DNA from: JACMLD01 sp963705285
Lineage (GTDB): Bacteria > Bacteroidota > Bacteroidia > Chitinophagales > Chitinophagaceae
Direction: 5' to 3'
Assembly (NCBI GenBank): GCA_963705285.1
Contig: OY970066.1
Span: 806,001 to 870,000 of the forward strand
DNA: 64,000 nt
The position numbers were made by a program, and so were the translations under genes. Below, piece after piece: positions 36,555 to 47,000 of this stretch. Position 1 is the stretch's first letter. Each line of letters starts with the position of its first letter. The notes beneath the pieces are model-generated. The model worked only from the letters and a program-made list of their open reading frames with translations, had not been told where the DNA came from and did no database searches.

Positions 36555-37373
36555 ATGACTTCATTAAAGCGGCGAATCAAAAATGTTTTTATCAACTTAC
36601 ATGCACTGTATATAGTTGACCAGCTTAACTACGCCTATTCGCTTTTTAAATACGCAGGGAAAAATATTAAATACAGAGAACAACATCCTGATTTTGGTTT
36701 TCCGCCCAACTATTATTTGTATGAAACATACAAATTAGACTTCAAAGAATATAAAGAGGATGGAGAAGTTACAGCACAAGAAATTGTTGAGTGGACATCT
36801 AAATATATTCCGGCTCCTTTAAAGATTCTGGAGTGGGGTTGCGGCGTTGGAAGAATAATCAGACACCTTCCTAACTTAGTAGACAAAGACTCAAAGATAT
36901 TCGGAGTTGATATTAATGCAGCCATGATACAATGGAATGCGGCCAATATATCCAACGTACATTTTCAACAGATTGATTACTGCCCACCAACATCATTTAA
37001 CAATAATCAATTTGATTTGGTTTTTGCGCTTTCGGTGTTTACACACATTGAAATTGAATTTCAGTCTGGCTGGCTGGCGGAAATGCACAGAATAATGAGT
37101 GACAAAGGAATTTTTTTGTTTACTACGCACGGTAAAAAGTATGAAATCAATTTAGGTGCGCGCGAGAAAGAAACATTACACAATCAGGGCGCATTAACCA
37201 TCGACTATCAAAAAAAAGGGCATCGGATGATGAGTACGTATAATAGCTATCAACATTTTAAAATTGCTGTTGAGCGCTATTTTGACGTTCTAGAATATTA
37301 CTGTGGTATGGAACACCCTGAAAAACTAGGTGGACAAGATGTATGGATAGTTAGGAAAAGAAAACTCTCTTAG
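36555..37373 (+). CDS. Class I SAM-dependent methyltransferase
   Basis: 272 residues. The SAM-binding motif I is ILEWGCGVGRIIRHL at about residues 93-107. The following acidic strand is KIFGVDINAAM, and motif post-I/II appears as FDLVFALSVFTHI. The N-terminal ~80 residues are helical and may form a lid or membrane-proximal segment. Target and pathway are unknown. It stands alone on the plus strand, with AT-rich sequence on its left and the ArsR cluster to its right. Confidence 0.8.
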   Translation: MTSLKRRIKNVFINLHALYIVDQLNYAYSLFKYAGKNIKYREQHPDFGFPPNYYLYETYKLDFKEYKEDGEVTAQEIVEWTSKYIPAPLKILEWGCGVGRIIRHLPNLVDKDSKIFGVDINAAMIQWNAANISNVHFQQIDYCPPTSFNNNQFDLVFALSVFTHIEIEFQSGWLAEMHRIMSDKGIFLFTTHGKKYEINLGAREKETLHNQGALTIDYQKKGHRMMSTYNSYQHFKIAVERYFDVLEYYCGMEHPEKLGGQDVWIVRKRKLS

Positions 37374-37520
37374 TATAGAACGGCTTCGTTTACATTATTT
37401 TGATAACTTGATTGCAACTGGCTCTTCCAGCAAGATACCCACCGAATGGCCTTCTAGAAAAAATCATTGAAAGTTGCTTAAGTAGCGTCGGAGGTTTTGT
37501 GCAACCCAGCAAAAAATAAA

Positions 37521-37567
37521 TTTGCGCAGCCGAACGGCTTCCCATATATTTGCAGCCGAACGGCTTC
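37521..37567 (+). promoter_or_regulatory. Bacteroidota-type promoter with twin ArsR operator candidates
   Basis: TTTG at 37521-37524 and TATATTTG at 37545-37552 (20 bases between) match the -33/-7 consensus. Two identical copies of GCAGCCGAACGGCTTC, each centred on the palindrome AGCCG-aa-CGGCT, sit at 37526-37541 (between the boxes) and 37552-37567 (just downstream of the -7 box). A partial copy (GAACGGCTTCG) lies at 37378-37388. The ArsR-type gene starts at 37582, so autorepression by that protein is likely. Confidence 0.75.
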
Positions 37568-37581
37568 ATAATTGTTAATCT

Positions 37582-37902
37582 ATGAGACGCGATATTTTCC
37601 AGGCCATTGCAGACCCCACCAGACGTGCTATCCTTGTTTTGGTAGCCGTGCACGCAATGACACCCAACGCCATTGCCGAACATTTTGACATTAAAAGGCA
37701 ATCTATCTCTAAACACCTGCGCATTTTAACCGAATGCGCCCTCCTGGTGCCCCGGCAAGAGGGCCGGGAGATCTTCTATGAATTGAAGATCGATAAAATG
37801 AAAGAGATTGATACCTGGCTAGACCAGTTTAGGAAAATTATGGAAGACAGTTTTAAACAACTGGATGACGTATTACACACCTTAAAAAATAAGCAGAAAT
37901 GA
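37582..37902 (+). CDS. ArsR-family winged-helix transcriptional regulator
   Basis: 106 residues. The whole protein is a winged HTH: MRRDIFQAIADPTRRAIL, then MTPNAIAEHFDIKRQSISKHLRILTECALL, then a wing in VPRQEGREIFYEL. No Cys-based metal site of the ArsR/SmtB type is seen. This fits the SRPBCC-linked subgroup instead, where the regulator controls a downstream AHSA1-type gene. The stop overlaps the ATG of that gene by 4 bases. Twin operators and a strong promoter lie just upstream. Confidence 0.88.
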   Translation: MRRDIFQAIADPTRRAILVLVAVHAMTPNAIAEHFDIKRQSISKHLRILTECALLVPRQEGREIFYELKIDKMKEIDTWLDQFRKIMEDSFKQLDDVLHTLKNKQK

Positions 37903-38393
37903 ATTTACTTTTTGATTTTACCGTTGACAAAGCAGCAAAAAAGGTATTTATCACAAGAGAATTTGATGCCAGCCTATCGCTGGTATGGGATGCTTTTACC
38001 ACAGCAGAATTGCTTGACCAATGGGTAGCACCTAAACCCTTTCAATCCAAAACAAAGTTTATGGATTTTAAGGTGGGTGGACGAAGATTTTATGCAATGG
38101 TAAGCCCCGAAGGGCAGGAGCGTTGGGCCATTCAGCGGTACACATCCATTAGCCCGAAGACCAATTTTACAATGTTCAACACCTTTGCCGACAAAGATGA
38201 AAACCCTGAACTGCCCGGTTCTGAGTGGGATTACACTTTTATCGAACAGAACGGAAAAACAACCGTGCATATAACCATTTATAACGAATCGCTGGCGCGT
38301 CTGGAGAAGCTGATTGAAATGGGCTTTACAGAAGGATTCAAAATGTCTATGGCTAACCTGGAAAACCTGTTGGCCACTTTATCGCAAAAATGA
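37899..38393 (+). CDS. SRPBCC/AHSA1-family protein
   Basis: 164 residues. It shows the AHSA1/START-like layout with an N-terminal strand (KKVFITREFDASLSLVWDAFTTAELLDQWVAPK), central beta strands with GGRRFYAMVSPEG, and the C-terminal helix (ARLEKLIEMGFTEGFKMSMANLENLL). Such proteins bind hydrophobic ligands; those paired with ArsR-type regulators are often in stress or detoxification operons. It is translationally coupled to the ArsR gene and followed 73 bases later by a VOC-type protein gene, so all three form one cluster. Confidence 0.88.
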   Translation: MNLLFDFTVDKAAKKVFITREFDASLSLVWDAFTTAELLDQWVAPKPFQSKTKFMDFKVGGRRFYAMVSPEGQERWAIQRYTSISPKTNFTMFNTFADKDENPELPGSEWDYTFIEQNGKTTVHITIYNESLARLEKLIEMGFTEGFKMSMANLENLLATLSQK

Positions 38394-38466
38394 GTTCACT
38401 ACAATCGTAACGGCTGTCAAATCATATCAAATAAGCAACAAATTAATAACCTGTAAAATAAAAATT

Positions 38467-38892
38467 ATGGCATCTATCAATCCTCATGTTAATTTCAACG
38501 GAAACGCCGAAGAAGCGTTCACCTTTTACAAATCAGTATTCGGCGGCGCGTTTACAAAAATTGTAAGGTTTAAAGACCTTGCGAGCGACGAATTTCCGGT
38601 AGCAAAACACGAAGAAAATAAGCTTATGCATATTGCTTTGCTTATTGGTAACGGTAGCATGCTGATGGCGAATGATGTTCCGGAAATCATGGGAAAAACA
38701 AACGAACATGAGAACAGAAGTAAAATTGTAGTAAGTGCGGATAGCAAAGAAGAGGCAGATAAATTATTCAATGGACTTTCAGCAGGAGCAGAAGTAGAAG
38801 GGCCCATTGGCGATAGCCCCTGGGGTACTTACTTCGGTTGTTTCAGAGACAAGTATGGTATTGAATGGATTGTGGAATTTGACCAAAAATAA
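38467..38892 (+). CDS. VOC-superfamily (PhnB/glyoxalase-like) protein
   Basis: 141 residues from ATG 38467 (MASINPHVNFNGN), which is the family start; the frame is open 51 codons upstream but overlaps the preceding gene. It has the PhnB-type pattern NFNGNAEEAFTFYKSVFGG at the N-terminus, then LIGNGSMLMANDV and the C-terminal GPIGDSPWGTYFG plus YGIEWIVEF. The paired beta-alpha-beta modules bind a divalent metal in related enzymes. It is the third gene of the ArsR cluster. Confidence 0.85.
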   Translation: MASINPHVNFNGNAEEAFTFYKSVFGGAFTKIVRFKDLASDEFPVAKHEENKLMHIALLIGNGSMLMANDVPEIMGKTNEHENRSKIVVSADSKEEADKLFNGLSAGAEVEGPIGDSPWGTYFGCFRDKYGIEWIVEFDQK

Positions 38893-39002
38893 TTGCAGGT
38901 TCCGCTAGCGCTTCATCTGGTATCCGTTTGTGCACCAAAGCTCAAAGCGTAGTTGCGTCCTTTCGGCAAAATGTCGCTAGTTTTGCTCTAAAGGCCTTAT
39001 CA

Positions 39003-39416
39003 ATGAAATTGTTTATACTTGCTACATCCATCTTTTTTGCAACATCTCTCTTTAGCCAAAATAAGGCTGATACCAGAATTCTCATAAAGATTAAAGATAC
39101 CTCCAATACTTACGAGAAAGTAAAATATGCGTTAGTAAACGAAGAGTTCATAGTGAAAGATAATGGAAGGCGTGATACGTTGACTACATATGCCCATGGC
39201 TTTAATGCACTGTTTTGTATTGTTCAGGCCGCGCTATTTCGAGATAGTGTAGTTATCCGCGGTTGGTATGGTGTTAAACGTTTAGATGATTTCACGGTGA
39301 CTTCAGGTCCTTCAAACTACAAGCCGGTATTGTATTTTGGGGGGCGCGGCGATATGTGGAAGCATTTAATGAATGTTGCGAAAAGAATTGGCGACGAAAT
39401 CAATTATGCTCCTTAA
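39003..39416 (+). CDS. Small exported protein of unknown function
   Basis: 137 residues from ATG 39003 (MKLFILATSIFFATSLFSQ), which gives a complete signal peptide; the frame is open from 38928 but that part has no signal and is unlikely. The mature part is beta-rich (ILIKIKDTSNTYEKVKYAL, DSVVIRGWYGVKRLDDFTV) and ends with a helix. No family was recognised. Confidence 0.55.
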   Translation: MKLFILATSIFFATSLFSQNKADTRILIKIKDTSNTYEKVKYALVNEEFIVKDNGRRDTLTTYAHGFNALFCIVQAALFRDSVVIRGWYGVKRLDDFTVTSGPSNYKPVLYFGGRGDMWKHLMNVAKRIGDEINYAP

Positions 39417-39600
39417 AAATAGATGCTGTCGTGTGGAGTAATGTGTAAGGTTATTGGTTGTTCAATGTTCCTTTAGGTTCGAAATATTATAAAAATTTTC
39501 GCGCCGACCTGAAAAAAGTCATTCAGTTGATCTTGACTTAATGGTGAGGGAATAATCAAGCATCAATTAGTCTTCCACATAAAGAAACAAACTATAGTAT

Positions 39601-40170
39601 ATGCAAATTAGTAAAGAACAACACCGTGCTGCCGAAGAAATGCTGGAACTTATTGCAACAGCACTTGGCAAAAACAGAGCCGTACATGCAGCCACCGCCA
39701 TTGCATCCTGCGCCCGCTTGGCGGGAAGTTGTATGTTTCGTTCATTTAATCATCAAATGACAACTGCTGCTGCCGGTACGGTTGTTCTATCGGAAGTAGC
39801 CAATGAAAAAGTGCCTTTGCTAATTAACGTAACAGGGTATACGTTGGATAATCTGGGTATTACTATAGACCAAAAAGATCTTGAAAAAAGTGTTGCGGCT
39901 ACTTCTAACCTGGGGTTTTTAGAAACGTTAACATTATTGCAGCATAAGGCTGCAGCCATCATGGATAAAAACAAACTGGATTATGAACAAATGGCATATG
40001 CATGCGCGCTCAGCACTGCCTTTTTGATTAAAGAATGTGAACGGGATTTGCCAGCACCAGCTGGGTTTAATACTGCCATCTATGGTTTTATTGAGGGTAG
40101 CAAAACTTATCCGCCCGAATTTGCTGATACTGTGCCAAAAAAGAAAAGCATCTTTACATTCTGGAAGTAG
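39601..40170 (+). CDS. Helical protein of unknown function
   Basis: 189 residues. It is alpha-helical and Ala-rich, with repeated HAATAIASCARLAGS- and NKLDYEQMAYACALSTAFLI-like helices. No signal peptide or enzyme motif is seen and I do not recognise the family. The ATG at 39601 follows a 184-base gap with no other start. It lies between a small exported protein and a minus-strand dimeric alpha-beta-barrel protein. Confidence 0.6.
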   Translation: MQISKEQHRAAEEMLELIATALGKNRAVHAATAIASCARLAGSCMFRSFNHQMTTAAAGTVVLSEVANEKVPLLINVTGYTLDNLGITIDQKDLEKSVAATSNLGFLETLTLLQHKAAAIMDKNKLDYEQMAYACALSTAFLIKECERDLPAPAGFNTAIYGFIEGSKTYPPEFADTVPKKKSIFTFWK

Positions 40171-40274
40171 CGAATGCGTTTATAAGAAATTGTTATGGAA
40201 CATCCCGCCTTATCCAACGAAAGGAAATTGATTCATTGTTCCTGACAGCTTTACAATAGCACAAAACCTTTCTG

Positions 40275-40568
40275 CTACCACACCTTAAATATCTCTCGGC
40301 TGCCGGAGACATACATATCGTTCATGTCTTTAAACTTATCCATCGCCTTTTTTTCTTCTTCACTTTGCCCCATGGTTTTCATGGCTTCTTCGTACGCACC
40401 CAGGCTGTCAAAACTGGCAGCCACAATAACCCGGTGAAACTGCCCGGTCATATCGGTCATTACCGTTACATTCTTTTGTGTGGCAACGGCGGTCCACTCT
40501 TTAAAAAGTTTTGCCAGCTTGGAAGCATTGCCCGGCTTGCAAACAAAAATATCGTGTACTGCTATCAT
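40275..40568 (-). CDS. Small dimeric alpha/beta-barrel-like protein
   Basis: 97 residues. The pattern is strand (AVHDIFVCKPGNASKLAKLFKEW), strand pair (VTVMTDMTGQFHRVIVAASFDS), and a helix (LGAYEEAMKTMGQSEEEKKAMDKFKDM) before a final strand (REIFKVW). It resembles antibiotic-biosynthesis-monooxygenase/NIPSNAP-type ferredoxin-like folds, which often form dimeric barrels. The function cannot be stated. Confidence 0.6.
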   Translation of the reverse strand: MIAVHDIFVCKPGNASKLAKLFKEWTAVATQKNVTVMTDMTGQFHRVIVAASFDSLGAYEEAMKTMGQSEEEKKAMDKFKDMNDMYVSGSREIFKVW

Positions 40569-40790
40569 ATAACAAGTTTTATAATGATGATTGTATGAAC
40601 GTCTATTAAAGGTAACACAATAATGGTACCCGTTTTGTACTGTGATAGATAACGCCGCATCTCCACCGCCCAGGTGTGGCCCGCATAAATTATTCCAAAA
40701 AAATTAAACCTGTAGATATTATCATCAACTTTATGATACAGCGCGCGATAAGTTATCAAGAACATTCTTTTTAAAATAAACTAATAATGC

Positions 40791-41576
40791 ATGAGCGACT
40801 ATAACGCCGAATTCTATGACCAATTTTATGGACCGCTTTTCTTTGAACCCTATGCATTGGAAGTTGCCAAACGCATTGACCCGGCCGTAGTGGGTATTGC
40901 TTTGGAAATTGCTGCGGGTACCGGCCGCGTTACCCGTCATATAAGAGCAAGACTGGCCCCATCAGCAACACTGATCGCTTCAGACATTAGCGATGATATG
41001 TTGGATGAAGCAAAAAAGAATTTAGGCGAGCTGGCTATTGAATGGCAACACATAGATGCACAGGAACTGCCGTTTGACAGCAACACGCTCGACCTGGTAG
41101 TATGCTGCTTTGGATACATGTTTGTTGCCGACAGGCCAAAGGCTTTTGCAGAGGCGTTTCGTGTGCTGCGACCAGGCGGCATGTTGATTTGCACTACCTG
41201 GGACAGCCTTGAAAAAAACCCGGCCTCCTTTATTGCCAGCTCCATCAGCAAAGAATACCTGCAGGCATCGGTAACTTCCACCGCTAACCTAGCCACCTCT
41301 ATGAATGATGAAAGCCTTTTACAATCTTTACTACAGGAAGCTGGATTTTCAAACACATCCATAGAAAAAGTAGAAAAACATTCTGTGAGCCCCACGGCCA
41401 AAGAAGCCGCACGCGGGCTTGTAAAAGGCGGGCCATATTATGAGCAGTTGAAAAACGAACGCCCGGGCTCAATAGAAGAAGTAAAAGCGAAGGTGGAAAA
41501 AGAACTTGCTGAAAAATACGGGGCCGCACCTATGGTGGCGCCAATAAGCGCGCTGGTATGCCAGGCATGGAAATAA
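40791..41576 (+). CDS. UbiE-like SAM-dependent methyltransferase
   Basis: 261 residues. SAM motif I is ALEIAAGTGRVTRHI (about 44-58). This is followed by ATLIASDISDDML for the acidic residue, DLVVCCFGYMFV, and the post-III strand with FRVLRPGGMLICTTW. This is the COQ5/UbiE-type layout. The C-terminal 80 residues are helical. It is alone on the plus strand; the substrate is unknown. Confidence 0.85.
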   Translation: MSDYNAEFYDQFYGPLFFEPYALEVAKRIDPAVVGIALEIAAGTGRVTRHIRARLAPSATLIASDISDDMLDEAKKNLGELAIEWQHIDAQELPFDSNTLDLVVCCFGYMFVADRPKAFAEAFRVLRPGGMLICTTWDSLEKNPASFIASSISKEYLQASVTSTANLATSMNDESLLQSLLQEAGFSNTSIEKVEKHSVSPTAKEAARGLVKGGPYYEQLKNERPGSIEEVKAKVEKELAEKYGAAPMVAPISALVCQAWK

Positions 41577-41725
41577 TTCAATCATGGCTGAAATGTGGTA
41601 GCCAGGCGCAACAAATAATCGGACCTACAACACCCAGCAAACGCCACATCGCAAAGCGTCCAAGGTTCTCCTCGACGCAGGCCAGCGTATCTGCGGCAAG
41701 CTGCCAGGATACGGATTGACATACG

Positions 41726-41793
41726 GATCAACTGATCAACAAATCAACCGATCAACTGATCAACCAATCAACTGATCAATCAACCAATCAACC
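41726..41793. repeat. 8-bp tandem repeat (RATCAACN)
   Basis: Nine consecutive units of GATCAACT, GATCAACA or AATCAACC type run head to tail, with one unit shortened to GATC at 41774-41777. It lies in the gap between a methyltransferase gene and the DHFR-like gene. Such short degenerate arrays change length readily; no function is seen. Confidence 0.7.
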
Positions 41794-41893
41794 AAACCAG
41801 AAAGTCGCTTCTCACCACCCACATTGTCGCAATTGCACTGCGCTCACACCATTTGTGTTGCCGACATTTGTATTGAAATAAAAATACAACACC

Positions 41894-42502
41894 ATGAGAA
41901 AAATAATTGTGCTCTCCATGATTTCATTAGATGGCGTATTACAGGCACCAGGCGGCCCCAAAGAAGATACATCCGGGGGTTTTAAACACGGCGGCTGGAG
42001 CGAACCCTATGGCGACGACGCTTTTAACGAAGTGATGCAAAAAGAACTGCAGCCTGCCGATTATTTATTGGGCAGAAAAACATATGACATATGGGAAGCC
42101 TACTGGCCGCAACACGGCGATTTTTGGCCGGGCATTAATGAAGGCAACAAGTATGTGTTTTCAAAAAAGCTAAAAAATACCGATCGCAAAATTACCGGCT
42201 GGCAACACACATCAGTAGTAAACAATGTGGCGGCCATTAAAAAACTGAAAGCTGCCAAAGGGAAAGATATACAGGTTTGGGGCAGCAGTAAGCTGATTCA
42301 GCTATTGCTGAAAAACGATTTGGTAGATGAACTAAAGGTTAAAATTTATCCGCTTACTCTGGGCAAAGGCAAAAAGCTTTTTACCGATGGTGCCATAGCA
42401 GCAGCCTTTACTTTAACTGAAAGTACAGTTACCCCTAAAGGCGTTATCATAGCCAGTTACAAACGCGACGGAAAAGTGAAGACCGGCAACTATGTGGTTT
42501 AA
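41894..42502 (+). CDS. RibD C-terminal/dihydrofolate-reductase-like protein
   Basis: 202 residues. It has the RibD_C layout: MRKIIVLSMISLDGVLQAPGG at the N-terminus, ADYLLGRKTYDIWEAYWP, KYVFSKKL, then DIQVWGSSKLIQLLL (about 136-150), ending in the C-terminal strands KGVIIASYKRDG. Proteins of this family bind NADPH and reduce pyrimidine or unknown substrates; many stand-alone copies lack a known role. The start is ATG 41894, directly at the first hydrophobic strand. Confidence 0.85.
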   Translation: MRKIIVLSMISLDGVLQAPGGPKEDTSGGFKHGGWSEPYGDDAFNEVMQKELQPADYLLGRKTYDIWEAYWPQHGDFWPGINEGNKYVFSKKLKNTDRKITGWQHTSVVNNVAAIKKLKAAKGKDIQVWGSSKLIQLLLKNDLVDELKVKIYPLTLGKGKKLFTDGAIAAAFTLTESTVTPKGVIIASYKRDGKVKTGNYVV

Positions 42503-42615
42503 CATTGATAAAAATAGATGTGCATTACGGCAACAGGCATACGCAAAAGCGTGACATGTGTAAATTTTGAACAGCATTTTTGGCCGGTAACAATTTTACA
42601 ATTATAATTGTTACT

Positions 42616-44004
42616 ATGAAATATGCATCCGCTTTGCTGCTGCTTGTAATGGCCGCTTCCTTTTGTAACGCGCAGCAGCCCGTTATTATTAAAGCAACCA
42701 GCACAAAAGCAAGTTTACGCGTAGATGCGGATTACTATAAAGACGCCTGGACCATATCGCCCGACATAAAACCTGATGTACAAACCATACCCGTACATGG
42801 CAAACCGGTATCGGTTTCATTTATAACCGACCATGACTCATTGCACTTTTTGGTAGAAGGCGGCAAACAATACAATTTTATTGTTTTGCTTAATGGAAAA
42901 GACAGCGCGTATACACAAATAAAAGGCGAGCTGTTTACCAACCCGGCTACCTTCAACAAACAATACATTGCCACGCACAATAACAAAACCTTTGTTGAAA
43001 TTCCGGAAGTGTATGAACTGGTAAACATACTATATGCCATTACCTCCACCGGTAAGGCAGACCCGTATATTGTTTTCAAAAAAAGCAATTATTACCAGGA
43101 GGTAATGGCACACTTTGGCAAATACACTAATGAACCACTGGTACAGGCAATGGATTCGTTGTTGAAAAACGGCATGTACCCCAATATTAAAATGGACGGT
43201 TACTCATTTTTGTTCAATACCCGTAATAAAATTGAAAAAAGTAAGGTGTATGACAGGGTTTCGTGGGGCACACGCAACACGTTGCAACCTTTTATTGCAG
43301 ACATGGAGGTATTTGCAGCCAAAACAGGCTTCCGCTCATTCTTTGCCGCACACCAGCCATTGTACCGGCAGCAAATTGCTGGCTATCGCGATTCATTAGA
43401 TACGCCTGGCATGCAGGTTTGGCTCAATAAAAATTTTCCCGGTACCAGTTACAATTCCATCAAAATAATTTTTACGCCGCTGGTGGCATACAACCAGAGC
43501 GCCAACTGGTTTGAAAGCAATGGCTTTAAAGAAGCCCATGCACATGTAAACTTTCCATACCTGTCAGATTTTGCAGGCGTGGGTTTAAGTGAAAAAGCCA
43601 TAAGGGTGATGCGTGGCAATATTGTTTTTACAGAAATCAACCACGCCTTTGCCAACCCCGAAGCAGAAAAACCACCATACGCAGAAAACCTTAAAAAGGC
43701 ATTTGCTGATTTGGATAAATGGATCGATAGAAGCAAACCCGCCAAAAATTATTTAAATGTATATGCCTGTTTTGAAGAATACATGAACTGGGTGTTGGTA
43801 AGCCTTCGCTATGTAGACGAAGCACCCGCAGCAGAGCTGGACAGTATGCTAGAAAAGAATGAACGGAACATCACCAATGGCAGGGGCTTTAAAAAATTTA
43901 CTGAATTTAGTAAATACGTTGTCGCATTGTACAAAGCCCGCAAACCAGGAGAGCCGGTTGCAAATTTATATCCACAGATTATTGAATGGTGTGGTAAGCA
44001 GTAA
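42616..44004 (+). CDS. DUF4932-type exported protein
   Basis: 462 residues from ATG 42616 (MKYASALLLLVMAASFCNAQ), which is a proper signal peptide; an earlier ATG at 42580 adds 12 residues without benefit. The C-terminal half matches the DUF4932 pattern, with the segment NIVFTEINHAFANPEAEK carrying Glu-x-x-His, a possible metal ligand set, and a preceding AHVNFPYLSDFAGVG. Activity is not established. It is a stand-alone gene between the DHFR-like gene and the divergent giant lipoprotein. Confidence 0.72.
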   Translation: MKYASALLLLVMAASFCNAQQPVIIKATSTKASLRVDADYYKDAWTISPDIKPDVQTIPVHGKPVSVSFITDHDSLHFLVEGGKQYNFIVLLNGKDSAYTQIKGELFTNPATFNKQYIATHNNKTFVEIPEVYELVNILYAITSTGKADPYIVFKKSNYYQEVMAHFGKYTNEPLVQAMDSLLKNGMYPNIKMDGYSFLFNTRNKIEKSKVYDRVSWGTRNTLQPFIADMEVFAAKTGFRSFFAAHQPLYRQQIAGYRDSLDTPGMQVWLNKNFPGTSYNSIKIIFTPLVAYNQSANWFESNGFKEAHAHVNFPYLSDFAGVGLSEKAIRVMRGNIVFTEINHAFANPEAEKPPYAENLKKAFADLDKWIDRSKPAKNYLNVYACFEEYMNWVLVSLRYVDEAPAAELDSMLEKNERNITNGRGFKKFTEFSKYVVALYKARKPGEPVANLYPQIIEWCGKQ

Positions 44005-44063
44005 CGCTATTTTACCTTCAGTTTTATCGGCTGCCCTATGTTGCTATGACTAGCCCTCCGCAA

Positions 44064-47000
44064 TCACTGCAATTGAAACACTTTTAACGCGCCCTTATTT
44101 TGCCCTGCAAGCAGTAATGTTTGTTTTTTAGCATTCTTTATAGCAGCCACGCCCTTGCCATTGCCTGGTATAAAAATGCCGCTTTGTTGTATGCTGAGCG
44201 GTTGAAAATTGCCTTTGCCATCTCCTTTCAACAACAATCCATTCAATGCATCGTACCGGCCATTGGCGGGGTCTGTACCAAAATCATTGGTGCTGATGCA
44301 CACATCCAGGTTACCATCTTTATCAAAATCGCCGGTTACCATGGCACCCAGGGCCGATAGCTGGGCCATCTGCTGCAGCGGCGCTATACTAAACTGACCG
44401 TTGCCGTTGTTTCTTACAAATGAACTGGAGAAATAATTGGCGGTGTATTTAATAGAATTTTTGAGTTCTTCTTTTGTGAGCAACTGGTCAAAACTGGCTT
44501 TGCCAAACGTTGCGTATGTGAGAAACTTTTTCTTGATAAACGGAAGCTGATCCACCACATCATCTCGGTTATGCGCGGTAAATTCTTTTAGTGTGCCATC
44601 TGCATGATCTTTCAGGTACAGTGTAATAATACACTGCGTGGTGTTTTGTTTATAAAAGTCGTTGGCATAAACAGACACGGGGTATTGCGCGCTGGCTTTG
44701 TAAAAAGAATTTTCTCCCAGATTGCCTATTATATAATCTTCGTCTCCGTCTTTGTCAAAGTCTCCCGTAGCTATGCTGCTCCACCATCCCGTTTTATCGT
44801 TAATGCCAGCTGATGCAGATACATCAACAAATTTTCCTTGATCGTTTTTAAAAAATTTCAGTGGCATCCACTCTCCTGCCAGCAACAGATCTGGCCAGCC
44901 GTCTTTATCAAAATCTGTAAATACCGCATCGCAGATCATACCTATATTGGTGAAACCCGCTGCTGCGGTGTTGGTAATATCAGTAAACCTGGCCTGCCCG
45001 TTTTTGCTGTCGTTTCGCAACAAAGTACTGGTTACCGGCCGCGGATAATTAAAAGGATAACAACGCCCGGCAATAAACAGATCAAGATCGCCATCTTTAT
45101 CAATATCTGCCACGCGTACGCAGGCCTTACTGGTATGGTTTTGCGGAAGCGCGGCTGTATCAATGGCAAAATGCCCGCTGCCATCGTTCATCATTAATTT
45201 ATCCTGGTAGGCCGTGGCACCCGGCGGCGCTTCATTACTACCGCAGGCAATGTACATGTCAAGGTCTTTATCTCCATCAGCATCAAACAATGTAATGCCC
45301 GATGCTTCCCATTGCCGGCTGGCAGTAGCAGCAAACAACGCCTGCTCAGCAAATTTTCCGGATGACTGCTGAAAAAATAAACTAAGGCCATAACCAAAAG
45401 ATCCGCCCACCACCACATCGTCAAGTCCATCTCCATTCATATCGCCGGTGGCCAGCACCGGTGTATATTCTGATAGCTTGTGCGGAATGAGTTTCTGGAT
45501 ATCAAAATCAATAAAATCATTTTCTTTGTGCGTGTAATACAGGTTTACCCTGTCAGTAACCTCTGTAAACAATGGATGCGCTGCATGCTGCTGCATCCAA
45601 TTATAGGTAGCGGTGGCATTCTTTTGTTCAAGCCGCAAAGTCTGCCCGCTGGCAACCGCTTTCACTACCTGCATGGTCTGATTGGGCCAGACTACTTTTA
45701 CAGAATCTACGGTAACCACATTGCCCACACCAAAATGCAGGTAGGGTTGTACGGTAGATAAGAAACCGCGATAGGGCGTGTGCTCCACCACCTGGCGTTG
45801 CCCGCCCGTGTATACTTCTACCCATGCGCCAATACCCTGCCGGTTTAATGAATCGCCGGTTAATTGTATGTTCAGGAACTTGGCATTCTCCGTTTTCTTT
45901 TCAACCGTGTTGTTCTGGTAAATAAATGCCTTGTCATTGATATTGCTGATAACTACGTCCAGGTCGCCGTCGTTATCCAAATCAGCATATGCGGCACCGT
46001 TAGAGAAGGATGGCGTTGTAAACCCCCACTCGTTGGTTACGTCTGCAAATTGTAGCTGTCCGTTATTTTTATACGCGTAGTTTTTGATCTTGTTTTGCGG
46101 AATGGCGGCCAGCACCTCGCGCTTGGTTTTGGTGGCAAACGATTTTTGCCTGAAGGCGATAAAGTCATGATCCGTCAAATCCCTGGGAAAACCATTGGTA
46201 ATAATGATATCGCGCAGCCCGTCATTATCAAAATCCTGCACCACAGGCGCCCAGCTCCAATCGGTTGATGAAATGCCGGCATAAAAACCCACATCGCCAA
46301 ATACCGGTTCGCCAATAGTATCGCCGGCTGCTACACGCGCGCCCTGGTTTAGCTGCAGCGTGTTGCGCACGTACTGGTATTGGTAACCATACACTTCGTT
46401 GTTCTGGTAATCGAGGTATTTATAACCAGACATCAATACTTTTTTGCGGTAGTTGTCTGCCGGATCCATATCCATTTCTATTAGGTCTGCCAATCCATCG
46501 TTGTTGATGTCAATTACATCAGACCCCATACCGTTGGCCGATGTATGTTTGAAGTAAGCAGCCGCCCTGTCTGTGAAAGTGCCGTTGTGGTTGTTGATGT
46601 ACAGTATGTCGTTCGATAAAAAATCATTGGCCACAAATATATCCTTCCAGCCATCGCGGTTAAAATCTGCAATGCAGGCGCTGTGGCCATAACCTTCAAT
46701 GCCAATGCCCGCCTGTGCAGATACATTGGTAAAAAACGGATGCCCCAATGAATCGCTGCCGGTGTTGCGGTACAGGCGGCCGGTACTGGGCCACGACCCA
46801 TCGGTAATAGGTTTGCGGTATACAGACGGATTGCTGTTCTCCACTATTTCGTTTACGGTAATGTATACATCCAGATCGCCGTCATTATCATAATCAAAGA
46901 ACGAAGCCATGCTTGAGTAAGAATCATCGTTCAGCCCATATTCTTTTGCCAGTTCTTTAAATACCGGCACACCATCGGCATTGTTGCCCTGGTTGATGTA

